The position numbers and the translations under genes are program-made. From GWE2-42-39 sp963668595 (lineage in GTDB: Bacteria; Bacteroidota; Bacteroidia; Bacteroidales; Prolixibacteraceae), in contig OY764876.1 of assembly GCA_963668595.1 (NCBI GenBank), positions 4,030,001 to 4,094,000 on the forward strand: a DNA stretch of 64,000 nt, in the 5' to 3' direction. Positions within the stretch are counted from its first letter, which is position 1. Each line of letters starts with the position of its first letter. The notes under the pieces were generated by a model. The model saw only the letters and a program-made list of their open reading frames with translations, was not told where the DNA came from and made no database searches. Below, one piece after another: positions 34,232 through 42,943 of this stretch.

Positions 34232-34954
34232 ATGATAAATAATCCGGCAATCAAAAAACTAGGACTGGCAGCTTCTTTTGCTATTTATATTCCTGCGGCA
34301 GTTTTAATGTATGGCATGACCCATTACCTGATTCCTTACTTGAGTGAAACAACAGGACAGGAAACCATTTTATTCTGGTTTATTGTGGCTGCATTGGGCG
34401 TATTTCTGCCGCTGGTAATAACCGGCGTTTTCATTTTAAAAAGCGAAGGATATCGGTTCTCTAAATCGACTTGGCAGAAGCGTTTGCGGTTTCGGCGAAT
34501 AAACGGGAAAGACATTGCCTGGAGTTTGGCCGGTTTGGTTGTGGTGGGTATTTTGAGCGCTTTAATAATGAAAGGTCTGGGGTTGCTGATTGGCAAGTTC
34601 GACCATTCGCCTGCCTTTATGTCGTTCGAGCCGTTGAGCAAAGGGCGATACTGGCTTTTATTGGTTTGGCTTCCGTATTGGGTGATGAACATTCTTGGTG
34701 AAGAATTTCTTTGGCGCGGAGTAATGCTTCCCCGACAGGAACTTGCTTTCGGGAAATATACTTGGCTTGTTCATGGCACTGGCTGGGGATTATTTCATAT
34801 TGCTTTTGGCTGGCAGTTGCTGATTACATTAATCCCATTGCTTTTCATTCAATCGTATATCGTTCAGAAAACCCAGAACTCGTGGGTAGGCGTAATGATG
34901 CATGGAGGTCTGAATGGCCCCAGCTTTATCGCAATTTGTTTCGGGCTAATATAA
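34232..34954 (+). CDS. CPBP-family intramembrane glutamic protease
   Basis: 240 residues with about seven membrane helices. The Abi/CAAX-protease motifs are present: GEEFLWRGVMLPRQE (EExxxR), then HIAFGWQ and MMHGGLNGP with the conserved histidines. In bacteria these proteases mature peptides, degrade membrane proteins or confer self-immunity to bacteriocins. It follows the orphan membrane protein by 12 bases, so that protein is a possible partner or substrate. Confidence 0.9.
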   Translation: MINNPAIKKLGLAASFAIYIPAAVLMYGMTHYLIPYLSETTGQETILFWFIVAALGVFLPLVITGVFILKSEGYRFSKSTWQKRLRFRRINGKDIAWSLAGLVVVGILSALIMKGLGLLIGKFDHSPAFMSFEPLSKGRYWLLLVWLPYWVMNILGEEFLWRGVMLPRQELAFGKYTWLVHGTGWGLFHIAFGWQLLITLIPLLFIQSYIVQKTQNSWVGVMMHGGLNGPSFIAICFGLI

Positions 34955-34963
34955 AATCTTATC

Positions 34964-34984
34964 GAAGCGGTATTCGCTTGTTTT
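34964..34984. terminator. Short terminator between convergent genes
   Basis: AAGCG (34965-34969) pairs with CGCTT (34975-34979), followed by four T residues; it overlaps the stop region of the convergent transglutaminase gene. Confidence 0.5.
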
Positions 34985-35867
34985 AATTTTCAGGAACAGA
35001 GTAAAAATCGTTGATCGAATTGGTGTATAAACAGTAATCAAGTGGGTACTTGCGCTGGAATATGGTGGGCTGTTTTCGTCCGACAGGGATCAGCATTAGT
35101 TTTGTTTTGCCATCAATTTTCTGTAGTTCAATATTGTCGCCAATACGTTGGTCGAACAAGGCATCGAAATAGAACAAATATTTGGCAACCCATTGAATGT
35201 ATTGTTCCGATTTTTCCTGCGGAACTTTCCCTTCAATATTGATCATCTCAATTGCATTTCGTTCGGTAAAAATGGCTTTCTGAAATTCCACTGCATTCAA
35301 TGGAATGCCCCGGAGTGTGGGGATTACGTTGAATTGCGGATCCATAAAAATCCACTTGTTGTATTGTTTCGAATATACTTCGGCTACCACATGGCCTGCT
35401 CCGAATTTTACTTTTTCAACATCGCGGGTTTTTAGCCCCAGTACGCGAGCCGGAATGGCAACGCTGTTCATACATGCCGAAGCTAGTATTCCGTACTCAA
35501 CACAGCGGAATTGTGCTCCTTTCTTCGCCTCTTCAAGAATGGTCAGTGCATCGGATTTTGAGGGAGTGTTGCTCCCGTTGTGCTTCCATTGCGAACTCGA
35601 CCAGTTGAGAACCGCTTTGATTGCTCCGAATTCATCGCTTTGCTGTGCAGCTAATTGGTCAATTCCATATTGTTGACGTAACGTTCTCATGTAAATATTG
35701 TTCAGCGTGTCCGAATACCAAAATTTGTACTTTGGGTTGGCTGGTTCTTCCTGAAATGAAATATTTTTCAGATGCGCAGATGGCGTGTAGTTGAGTAGTT
35801 TAGCCACAGGAGCACATCCGCTGGCAAGCAGGAAAAGGAACAATATTACAGAGAAATTTCTTTTCAT
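34983..35867 (-). CDS. Transglutaminase-like lipoprotein
   Basis: 294 residues with lipobox LLASGC (Cys18). The Cys-His-Asp triad of the transglutaminase/protease fold is visible: FRCVEYGILASACMNS, GAGHVVAEVYSKQ and WIFMDPQFNV. The fold in periplasmic bacterial proteins usually hydrolyses or transfers amide bonds; here substrate is unknown. Anchored in the envelope by its lipid. Monocistronic with a TAnnTTTG element upstream. Confidence 0.88.
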   Translation of the reverse strand: MKRNFSVILFLFLLASGCAPVAKLLNYTPSAHLKNISFQEEPANPKYKFWYSDTLNNIYMRTLRQQYGIDQLAAQQSDEFGAIKAVLNWSSSQWKHNGSNTPSKSDALTILEEAKKGAQFRCVEYGILASACMNSVAIPARVLGLKTRDVEKVKFGAGHVVAEVYSKQYNKWIFMDPQFNVIPTLRGIPLNAVEFQKAIFTERNAIEMINIEGKVPQEKSEQYIQWVAKYLFYFDALFDQRIGDNIELQKIDGKTKLMLIPVGRKQPTIFQRKYPLDYCLYTNSINDFYSVPEN

Positions 35868-35920
35868 TTTTCGGTATTTTACTTGTTGGATACAGATTGA
35901 GTGTTGACTAGCGAAATGTA

Positions 35921-35928
35921 CAAAATTA
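35921..35928 (-). promoter_or_regulatory. Predicted -7 element for the transglutaminase lipoprotein
   Basis: The minus strand reads TAATTTTG, fitting TAnnTTTG, about 53 bases before the start codon. Confidence 0.45.
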
Positions 35929-35970
35929 TTCTCGTATAGCAGAATTAAGTATTCTCTTGTGTATGGTGAG

Positions 35971-37173
35971 TTATATTTCTCGTTTTAATTTTCGACCGAA
36001 GCCGCCAATGCCAACCGTTATGCTGTGAAATTGACCACTGAAACCTTCGTATTTGTTGTCGAATTGCGGCATGTTGTACGAATAGCGAAGACGTAAAAAC
36101 CAATAGCTTTGTTCGGGACCATAGGTGACCATTGCCATTTTCGATTTGCCGAGTTTAATATCGAGATTTAGTCCGAGCGAATAAGTACTTGTAAATTCTA
36201 ATTCTGCTTTCTCCAGTTCTTTATTTTTTTCGATGTCGTACTCTGTAGGGCCAATGTCGGTAGAAGAAATCCCAATGAATGGTGATAGTTTAAGGTATTT
36301 GTTTTCGATAGCGGTGTACCCCAGTGATGCTTCAGGCAGGAAAATGCGAACCGGCGATTTTTTCTCCCAGATTCCGTTCTCGTAGGGAATATCCAGCTTG
36401 GTTTTGCTGAACCCAATGTAGTCGCGCAGGTAAAGCGAAAAATCCTTGTAGCAAACGTCGAATGCAACTCCAAACGGAATACTGTTTTTAAAATGCTCAG
36501 CAAGTTGATCTGTGAGAAAACCATAGCCGCTAAAAAATTCGAAAGCAAAGCCCCATTTGGCAGGAATAAATTTGTACCGAATATTCTGCCGCGTAAATTC
36601 ATCGTATTGACTGCCGGGGTGATTCTTCAAAAAATCGTCGGACAGATTGTTGATTTTTTCCTGATTTATTTCCGGATAATCTTGCCCGGAAATCAGATAG
36701 TTCAAGGTCAGAATGAGAAAATCCTTGTCTGTTTTCATCAGTCCTGAATTGCTTATTTCTGTTTCCAGTTGAAGTTTGTTGTCTCGGGTTTTCTGGCGAA
36801 CTTTTTCAAATAACTGATCGGGCGAGGGTTTAATTTTATTCCGAAATGAAGCCATTTTTAGTGAATCGGCTTCCTGAATATTTTGGATTAGCTCAGCAAA
36901 ATCGTTGGTCGAATACAATATCAGCCACAATTCCAACGGATAAAATGCAGCATAATCGGCATCTTCAACCTGATATAGCAGATAGTCTTTCACCTCACGT
37001 ACTTTTGCCATGTCGCCTGCTGTAAATTTATCGAGCATTAGTTTTCTGGCTTTCGAAATAATGTCCGATTTCGAATAATCATAATTCATGATTTCGCTTT
37101 CAACTGGGTTGTCCTGAGTGTGCCCGGCAATGCAAATGCATAGTAAAAACAGGCTTAGTATGGATCGTTTCAT
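35971..37173 (-). CDS. Hypothetical secreted protein with helical N-terminus and barrel-like C-terminus
   Basis: 400 residues with a signal peptide (ILSLFLLCICIAGHTQ). Residues about 30-190 are helical and charged, without recognisable motifs. From about 200 on the sequence alternates like outer-membrane beta strands (WGFAFEFFSGYGFLTDQ, GVAFDVCYKDFSLYLRDYIG, MAMVTYGPEQSYWFLRLRYS, GQFHSITVGIGGFG). An outer-membrane barrel with a periplasmic helical domain is my reading; no named family is recognised. It has its own -7 element and no close partner. Confidence 0.7.
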   Translation of the reverse strand: MKRSILSLFLLCICIAGHTQDNPVESEIMNYDYSKSDIISKARKLMLDKFTAGDMAKVREVKDYLLYQVEDADYAAFYPLELWLILYSTNDFAELIQNIQEADSLKMASFRNKIKPSPDQLFEKVRQKTRDNKLQLETEISNSGLMKTDKDFLILTLNYLISGQDYPEINQEKINNLSDDFLKNHPGSQYDEFTRQNIRYKFIPAKWGFAFEFFSGYGFLTDQLAEHFKNSIPFGVAFDVCYKDFSLYLRDYIGFSKTKLDIPYENGIWEKKSPVRIFLPEASLGYTAIENKYLKLSPFIGISSTDIGPTEYDIEKNKELEKAELEFTSTYSLGLNLDIKLGKSKMAMVTYGPEQSYWFLRLRYSYNMPQFDNKYEGFSGQFHSITVGIGGFGRKLKREI

Positions 37174-37212
37174 TATTTCTTATTTTTTGAAGGAATGGTT
37201 TGTTTATGTGGA

Positions 37213-37220
37213 CAAAAGTA
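37213..37220 (-). promoter_or_regulatory. Predicted -7 element for the gene at 35971-37173
   Basis: The minus strand reads TACTTTTG, an exact TAnnTTTG match, 39 bases before the ATG at 37173. Confidence 0.5.
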
Positions 37221-37265
37221 GTGAAGAGCTTCTATAAATTACGCTTGGAAATATTTCTTTTTGTT

Positions 37266-37298
37266 TAAAAAAAGCCTCGCCTTACTCGAAGGGAGGCT
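37266..37298 (-). terminator. Terminator of the DUF1080 gene at 37319
   Basis: AGCCT and CCTT in one arm pair with AAGG and AGGCT in the other around ACTCG; the minus strand runs into seven T residues. Confidence 0.7.
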
Positions 37299-37318
37299 CG
37301 GATAAATTATTTCAATCT

Positions 37319-38101
37319 TTACAAATATTCCTGCGGAAGTTGTTTGATGGTTTCAATTTCAACTTTGCGTACAAATAATTCAGCTCCTTCCGACTGGATC
37401 TGGATTTTTCCTTTGTCAAGAGGAATGAATTTACCATTTTCTATTTTGCTGTTGTTTGTGTTTATCATTACCACTTTGCCGTTCACCACATGTATCGATG
37501 AGGTTCCGAAGCAATACAAGTCAACAGTGTTCCATTCGCCCAGTGGTTTTTCTGCGTCACTCTCCTTGGTGATATTTCGTCCTGAAAATTCTTCGCCAAA
37601 TCGTTCCGTATTTCCCCCTTTTTTAAACTGAAAATTCCCTTCAGCGTTTTTAAAAGCCTGGGTTTCGCACGAAGTGTTGTTCATTAGGTACGTGTCGCCC
37701 AGATGTTCGTGCATAAGTTGGTGTTCGATATTCGTCATCCAGGTTCCGAAGGCGGCTCCAAATTCGCCAAAACTGTGGTAAAGCAATCCGCTGTTACGAC
37801 GATCATACACTTTTTCGCCCCATTTAAACTCAAGACGGAGGTGGTAGTTGCTAAATTCTTTTTTGCTGGCAAGCGATGCATTTACTTCTCCTGAAATGTG
37901 GATAACTTTCGTTCCTTCGATCTCGACGATTGAATAAACTGATTCTGGTTTTGCTTGCTCTTTCAATTGTTCGAATCCTTTTACCGGGCTTCCTATGAAA
38001 ATATCCCAGCCTTTCAGGTCTTTGCCATTAAATAATGGTTTTTGTGCCCACACGCATACGACAGAGCTGATGCCAATAATAGTTGCGACGATTTTTTTCA
38101 T
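37319..38101 (-). CDS. DUF1080 protein (3-keto-disaccharide hydrolase family)
   Basis: 260 residues with a signal peptide ending at VCVWAQ. A single DUF1080 concanavalin-like domain fills the rest: KPLFNGKDLKGWDIFIG, NYHLRLEFKWGEKVYDRRNS, GLLYHSFGEFGAAFGTWMTN, PLGEWNTVDLYCFGTSSIHV. Members act on 3-keto-glycosides or other glycans in the periplasm. Unlike the DUF1080 protein at 5.2 kb it has no second catalytic domain and no lipobox. Flanked by terminators, so a single-gene unit. Confidence 0.92.
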   Translation of the reverse strand: MKKIVATIIGISSVVCVWAQKPLFNGKDLKGWDIFIGSPVKGFEQLKEQAKPESVYSIVEIEGTKVIHISGEVNASLASKKEFSNYHLRLEFKWGEKVYDRRNSGLLYHSFGEFGAAFGTWMTNIEHQLMHEHLGDTYLMNNTSCETQAFKNAEGNFQFKKGGNTERFGEEFSGRNITKESDAEKPLGEWNTVDLYCFGTSSIHVVNGKVVMINTNNSKIENGKFIPLDKGKIQIQSEGAELFVRKVEIETIKQLPQEYL

Positions 38102-38130
38102 GGTTCTGTTTATTTAGTTGGTTGTGTTGT

Positions 38131-38166
38131 AAAAAAAAACTGCCCTATAAAAATAGGACAGTTTTT
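38131..38166 (-). terminator. Terminator of the small HTH gene
   Basis: AAAACTG and CCTAT pair with ATAGG and CAGTTTT with single-base bulges; the minus strand ends in a long T-run. Confidence 0.75.
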
Positions 38167-38216
38167 CTATATCTGGTATTAATCGAATTTTCGTGTTCAG
38201 TTTTTTTTAATGTTAT

Positions 38217-38465
38217 TTACTCCGCTGCCAGCAATTCCTCCGCTCGTTTCAAAATTTTTACGTCATCCAGTAATACAATTCCACCATCAGGTCCGGGTTC
38301 GATATGAATTCCTACAGATTTCCCCAGTTTATAGTTCGATCCTCCGAAATAATTTCTGACGGTTTCTACCTCTAACCCGAACTCTTCTGCGATTTGGTGA
38401 ATAGAACCGTCAGGTAAGCTGTCTTTGATTTTCCTCAGCTCGTTGAATGTTATTCTCTTTTCCAT
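38217..38465 (-). CDS. Small putative DNA-binding (HTH) protein conserved in Bacteroidales
   Basis: 82 residues from the ATG at 38465; a longer start with 11 extra residues is less likely. The segment LPDGSIHQIAEEFGLEVETV reads as a helix-turn-helix, followed by RNYFGGSNYK and a conserved HIEPGPDGGIVLLDD tail. Nearly identical small proteins recur across Bacteroidales and are annotated only as DNA-binding proteins. The regulated genes are unknown. No promoter element was identified. Confidence 0.85.
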   Translation of the reverse strand: MEKRITFNELRKIKDSLPDGSIHQIAEEFGLEVETVRNYFGGSNYKLGKSVGIHIEPGPDGGIVLLDDVKILKRAEELLAAE

Positions 38466-38700
38466 GACATTAAAATTTAAGGTTTCTGAAAAAAACAACT
38501 AAATGTCCTTTAAAGTTAAAATTAATAATTTAATAACATATACCTAACGAGAAGGTTGACTGAGTACAGAGGAATAAAAACACACGGTAGGTGAATTGTT
38601 TTTTATGGTTAAGTATTTCAAAGAGCTGATACATCGTAAGGTGTAGCCGGTTGCTATGTCTTGAAAAATGAATAGATGTTGTTTAACATTTTAACTTTTT

Positions 38701-41658
38701 TTAATGATTCGGAAGCCCTGCCTTCATGCAATCGTAAATGGCCTGGTGCATTTGTGGTCGCAAGTTCAGGTCGAACATGATTGAGTTTTGGCGACTTGGA
38801 TAAACACGGTTGGTGAAATAGATGAAAAGCAGCTGGCTGTCAGGATCCATCCATACAAATGTGCCGGTGAATCCACTGTGCCCAAAACTGTTTTTACTTG
38901 CATCAACAGCCGGGTAGGCATCTTTTAGTTCATTTTTGTAATTGTCGATAAGTGGTTTGTCGAAGCCCAGTCCCCGGCGGTTGTCGTTTTGCGGGTATTG
39001 GATGCGCTGAAATTCTTTCATGGTACTGATGCTAATGTATTGGTGTCCGCCATACCAACCGAACTGCATATACATTTGCATCAGTTTAGCGATGTCGTTT
39101 ACGGTAGCAAAAAGCCCTGCGTTTCCTGAAACACCTCCAAGCATTGACGCTCCTTCGTCGTGTACAAAACCTTGCATTTGTTCTTTTCTGAAATAATCGT
39201 CATACTCAGTTGGAATAAATCGGTCGATTGGGAAGAATCGGTAAGGATTGTAGCAAATAGTGCCTGCGCCAAGAGGCCCGTAAAAATTTGTTTTCAGAAA
39301 ATGTTCGTAGTCCGGATCTCCCGAAATTTTTTTAATTACCTCTGGGAAAATCATAAAACCCAGATCGGAATATACATATTCGGTTTTTTTACGCAGAGGT
39401 GTATTGCGAATCTCGTCGTAAATGTGTTGCACGTATTCCCTCTTTTCGTACAAATTCGATGAAACTCGCAGGTCGAATCGGTCTGATGGATTTTTTCGAA
39501 ATACCGACGATTGTAGTTTGCCATTTTTTCGAATCAATTCTTTGTAGAAAGGAATGAACGGAACCAGTCGGCCCTGGTGGGCCAGTATTTCGCGTACGGT
39601 TACTGTTTCTTTGTCGCAGCCTTTAAAGCTCGTCCAGTAATCTGAAAAAGGCCGGTCAAGGTTCAATTTGCCGTCGCTGTGCAATTTCATTAAAGCAGGC
39701 AGCGCTCCGCTTATTTTCGAAACGGAAGCCAGATCGTAAATGCTTTCCGGACTCACGGGTTTAATGCTGTCGTAGGTGTAATAACCAAAACATTTGTGGT
39801 AAATAACTTCTCCGTTTTTGGCAATGAGTACCTGGCAGCCGGGATAAGCTTTGGCGTTTAGTCCGACCATTGCCAGTGAGTCAATTTTGTGTTCAAGTAA
39901 TTTGGAACTGATTCCAACATGTTCGGGAAACGAATAAGCCAGTCGGTCGATTTTGGGAACAATGTGCCCCGTGTTTATTGTGAGTTGTTCGGAAACATTC
40001 ACCGGAAGTTTGCCGCTTAATTCAATTGCTCCGTAGATGCCCTGCGCTGCTAATTGCTGATTTAACTGGTCGTCCTGGTAGGTGACAATCAATGCCCGGG
40101 CTTTTTCTGCTTCAGGGACAAGATTTATCGCATACGGATTGCCGAACCAACAAAGAACTGTTTTTCCGAAATCCAGTTTTTGAATGATTTTCCTTTGTGC
40201 TTCGCTTAATCCGTAATTGCCCGGAGCTGTAAGTTTCATTCCGTGTATTCCAACCAGAATCAGGTTGTAATTGCTAATTTCTTTCAGAATTTTATCTACC
40301 TCTGCGGTTGGTGTGTTTGCCGGAATATTGAAATGCTCCATCGGTTGGTAGTTGGCTGCCATTTGCTGGAAGGCTGTTTCGTCTCCGGAACCGATAGCAA
40401 GCGTTGCTGTTTTTAGCGTGTCCAGACGCATGAGCGGTAACAGTTTGTCTTGGTTCGTTAAAACAGTAATGCTTTTCTGGAGCAGATCGCGACGGGTTAC
40501 TTCGTATTTCTTGTTGTTCAGGTCTTCAATCAGATTTTTTTGCTGAATAAATTCGGAGCGATTTAGTCCCAGCCAGCGTTTGGCCGCAAGCACTTTTTTG
40601 CATTTCAGATTTATTTCTTCTTCTGAAATCTGTCCTTTTTGTATTGCTCGTTTTACTGACGAAATAGCTTTCTCTAAATTCGGTGAAATTTCGATTAAAT
40701 CGTTGCCTGCCTGAAGTGCTTTTACCGCAGCATCGCCCGGGGTGAAGCGTTTGCTTACCGCATGCATATTCATGGCATCGGTAATAACCAATCCTTCAAA
40801 TGCGAGCTGCTCTTTTAGCTTTTTCTGAATAATGTCTTTGGAAAGTGATGAAGGAATTTGCTTGTCCTTTTCGAGTGCAGGAACCTGAAGGTGCGCTGTC
40901 ATTACCGAGGCAATTCCGTGATCAATCAGATATTGAAATGGAACGAGTGAAACGCTGTCGATATAGTTTTCAGAAAGAAGTACCGATGGAAGAGTGAGAT
41001 GCGAGTCGCTGTCGGTGTCGCCATGACCGGGGAAATGTTTGGCGCAGGCAAGTGTGACGGCATCCTGCATGCCTTGGGCGTAAAGTTGTGCTTTTCGGGC
41101 CGCATGCATCTTGTCTTCGCCAAACGAACGGAATCCAATCACCGGATTTTTTGGATTGCTGTTTAAATCAGCTACCGGAGCAAAATTTAGGTGGATACCT
41201 ATTCGCCGGCATTGCTGCCCGATTTCTTTTCCCATCTGGTAAATGAGTGTGTCGTTTTCGATTGCGCCCAGAGCCATTTGTACCGGATAGCGCATGGTTG
41301 AGTCGAGTCGGAAAGCAAGGCCAAACTCCGCATCGGCAGCAATAATTAGCGGCGTGGCAGATGCTTGCTGAAACCGATTGGTTAACGAAGCCTGGATGCT
41401 GGGATGGCCTTCCATGAAAATGACTCCTCCAACACGAAATTGTGCAATATCTGATAAAACCGATTGAGTGTAGCTGGTGTCTCTGGAATATGCCTGAATA
41501 ATAAATAACTGGCCTATTTTTTCGTCCAGACTCATTTTGTCAAATTTCTCATTTACCCATGAATCGTTCATGAATTTCAGAAACTCTGGTTTTTGTTGTG
41601 CTTTGCCTGAATGCAGGAGGCCAATGCACAAAATTAGGAATAGCAGGCTTTTTCTCAT
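38701..41658 (-). CDS. NagZ-type GH3 hydrolase fused to an AmiE-like serine hydrolase
   Basis: 985 residues with a signal peptide ending near GKAQQ. Residues about 40-360 are a GH3 N-domain of the NagZ type: KHFPGHGDTDSDSH (207-220) holds the acid/base dyad and D294 in VITDAMNM is the likely nucleophile. A GH3 C-domain follows to about 570. Residues about 580-985 are a class C beta-lactamase-like hydrolase with S645-x-x-K648 (ASVSK) and a later YSDLGF. In Bacillus subtilis separate NagZ and AmiE, the latter a beta-lactamase-fold MurNAc-L-Ala amidase, work with NamZ. Here both are joined and face namZ divergently, so periplasmic peptidoglycan breakdown is inferred. Confidence 0.9.
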   Translation of the reverse strand: MRKSLLFLILCIGLLHSGKAQQKPEFLKFMNDSWVNEKFDKMSLDEKIGQLFIIQAYSRDTSYTQSVLSDIAQFRVGGVIFMEGHPSIQASLTNRFQQASATPLIIAADAEFGLAFRLDSTMRYPVQMALGAIENDTLIYQMGKEIGQQCRRIGIHLNFAPVADLNSNPKNPVIGFRSFGEDKMHAARKAQLYAQGMQDAVTLACAKHFPGHGDTDSDSHLTLPSVLLSENYIDSVSLVPFQYLIDHGIASVMTAHLQVPALEKDKQIPSSLSKDIIQKKLKEQLAFEGLVITDAMNMHAVSKRFTPGDAAVKALQAGNDLIEISPNLEKAISSVKRAIQKGQISEEEINLKCKKVLAAKRWLGLNRSEFIQQKNLIEDLNNKKYEVTRRDLLQKSITVLTNQDKLLPLMRLDTLKTATLAIGSGDETAFQQMAANYQPMEHFNIPANTPTAEVDKILKEISNYNLILVGIHGMKLTAPGNYGLSEAQRKIIQKLDFGKTVLCWFGNPYAINLVPEAEKARALIVTYQDDQLNQQLAAQGIYGAIELSGKLPVNVSEQLTINTGHIVPKIDRLAYSFPEHVGISSKLLEHKIDSLAMVGLNAKAYPGCQVLIAKNGEVIYHKCFGYYTYDSIKPVSPESIYDLASVSKISGALPALMKLHSDGKLNLDRPFSDYWTSFKGCDKETVTVREILAHQGRLVPFIPFYKELIRKNGKLQSSVFRKNPSDRFDLRVSSNLYEKREYVQHIYDEIRNTPLRKKTEYVYSDLGFMIFPEVIKKISGDPDYEHFLKTNFYGPLGAGTICYNPYRFFPIDRFIPTEYDDYFRKEQMQGFVHDEGASMLGGVSGNAGLFATVNDIAKLMQMYMQFGWYGGHQYISISTMKEFQRIQYPQNDNRRGLGFDKPLIDNYKNELKDAYPAVDASKNSFGHSGFTGTFVWMDPDSQLLFIYFTNRVYPSRQNSIMFDLNLRPQMHQAIYDCMKAGLPNH

Positions 41659-41770
41659 GTTGGTTGGTTCTTTTCAAAAATTGAATAAAAGTACGAAAGA
41701 ATATATGTTCTTGAATTTTTTGTTTGTCAAAATATTTTAATTCCTATCTTAGCAAAATAAAATTTGTAGT

Positions 41771-42937
41771 ATGAATCGTCTGGCTTGTTTTTTTATTGCA
41801 TTTTTTAGTGTTCTAATGTATCGTGTTGATGCACAAAGTATAATTGTTGGCGCTGAACAGCCGGAATTATATTTTCAGTCGCTAAAATATAAAAATATTG
41901 GATTGGTAATAAATCATACATCTTTTGTTGAAGAAAAAAGTATTGTTGATTTTTTTCTGGAGAAAGAGTTGAAAGTGAAGACCATATTTGCTCCCGAACA
42001 TGGGTTTCGTGGGAATGCCGCGCCTGGTGAAAAAATAAACGATCAGGTAGATGAAAAAACAGGAATCCCGGTCATTTCATTGTACGGGAAAAACCGAAAA
42101 CCTTCGCCCGAAATGTTGAAAGATATTGATGTGCTGGTTTTCGATATTCAGGATGTGGGCTGTCGTTTTTATACCTACATCAGTACGTTGCACTATGCAA
42201 TGGAAGCTTGTGCTGAGAATGGTAAAAAGATGATTGTGCTCGATCGTCCTAACCCGAACGGAGATTATGTTGCCGGAGCCATACTTGATCCGCAGTTCCG
42301 TTCTTTTGTCGGGCTTCATCCAATACCCGTAGTGCATGGTTGTACGGTTGGCGAACTAGCATTGATGATTAATGGCGAAGGATGGCTTGAAGGTGGCAAA
42401 ACCTGCGAGCTGGAAGTGGTGAAAGTGAAAAATTACAGTCATCGCGATTTGTATTCGTTGCCGATAAAGCCTTCACCGAATTTACCGAATGACTTGTCTG
42501 TTCGTTTGTATCCTTCGTTGTGTTTTTTCGAAGCTACCCGAGTCAGTATTGGGCGAGGAACTGATTGGCCTTTTCAGGTAATTGGCTACCCGAATGCCGC
42601 CTTTGGAAAATTTCAGTTTACGCCGCACGATATTCCGGGTATTGCCATTAATTCACCTCAAACCGGGAAGCTTTGTTGTGGCGACGATTTGAGGACACTG
42701 CAAGAAGTTCCTACCTTTACCCTGAAGTTTTTAATTGATTGGTATCATAAGTTTTCCGAAGAGAAAGATTTTATTAGTTCGGAAAGATGGCTGGCACAGT
42801 TGTCAGGAACCGACCAGTTGCTGAAGTTGATTCGCGAAGGAAAAACTGAATCAGAGATTCTGAAAACATGGGAGAAAGGATTGGAAGAATACAAACTGAT
42901 TCGGAAAAAATATTTGTTGTACCCCGATTTTGAATAA
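41771..42937 (+). CDS. namZ: Exo-beta-N-acetylmuramidase (GH171, DUF1343)
   Basis: 388 residues with a signal peptide ending near VDAQ. The whole protein is DUF1343: VGLVINHTS-like IGLVINHTSFVEE, FAPEHGFRGNAAPGE, LVFDIQDVGCRFYTYISTLH, VLDRPNPNGDYVAG and HGCTVGELALMINGEGWL. Characterised members (NamZ of B. subtilis and Tannerella) release MurNAc from the non-reducing ends of peptidoglycan fragments. It is divergent from the NagZ fusion and directly upstream of a symporter, a setting that supports salvage of peptidoglycan sugars in the periplasm. Confidence 0.9.
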   Translation: MNRLACFFIAFFSVLMYRVDAQSIIVGAEQPELYFQSLKYKNIGLVINHTSFVEEKSIVDFFLEKELKVKTIFAPEHGFRGNAAPGEKINDQVDEKTGIPVISLYGKNRKPSPEMLKDIDVLVFDIQDVGCRFYTYISTLHYAMEACAENGKKMIVLDRPNPNGDYVAGAILDPQFRSFVGLHPIPVVHGCTVGELALMINGEGWLEGGKTCELEVVKVKNYSHRDLYSLPIKPSPNLPNDLSVRLYPSLCFFEATRVSIGRGTDWPFQVIGYPNAAFGKFQFTPHDIPGIAINSPQTGKLCCGDDLRTLQEVPTFTLKFLIDWYHKFSEEKDFISSERWLAQLSGTDQLLKLIREGKTESEILKTWEKGLEEYKLIRKKYLLYPDFE

Positions 42938-42943
42938 TATAGA

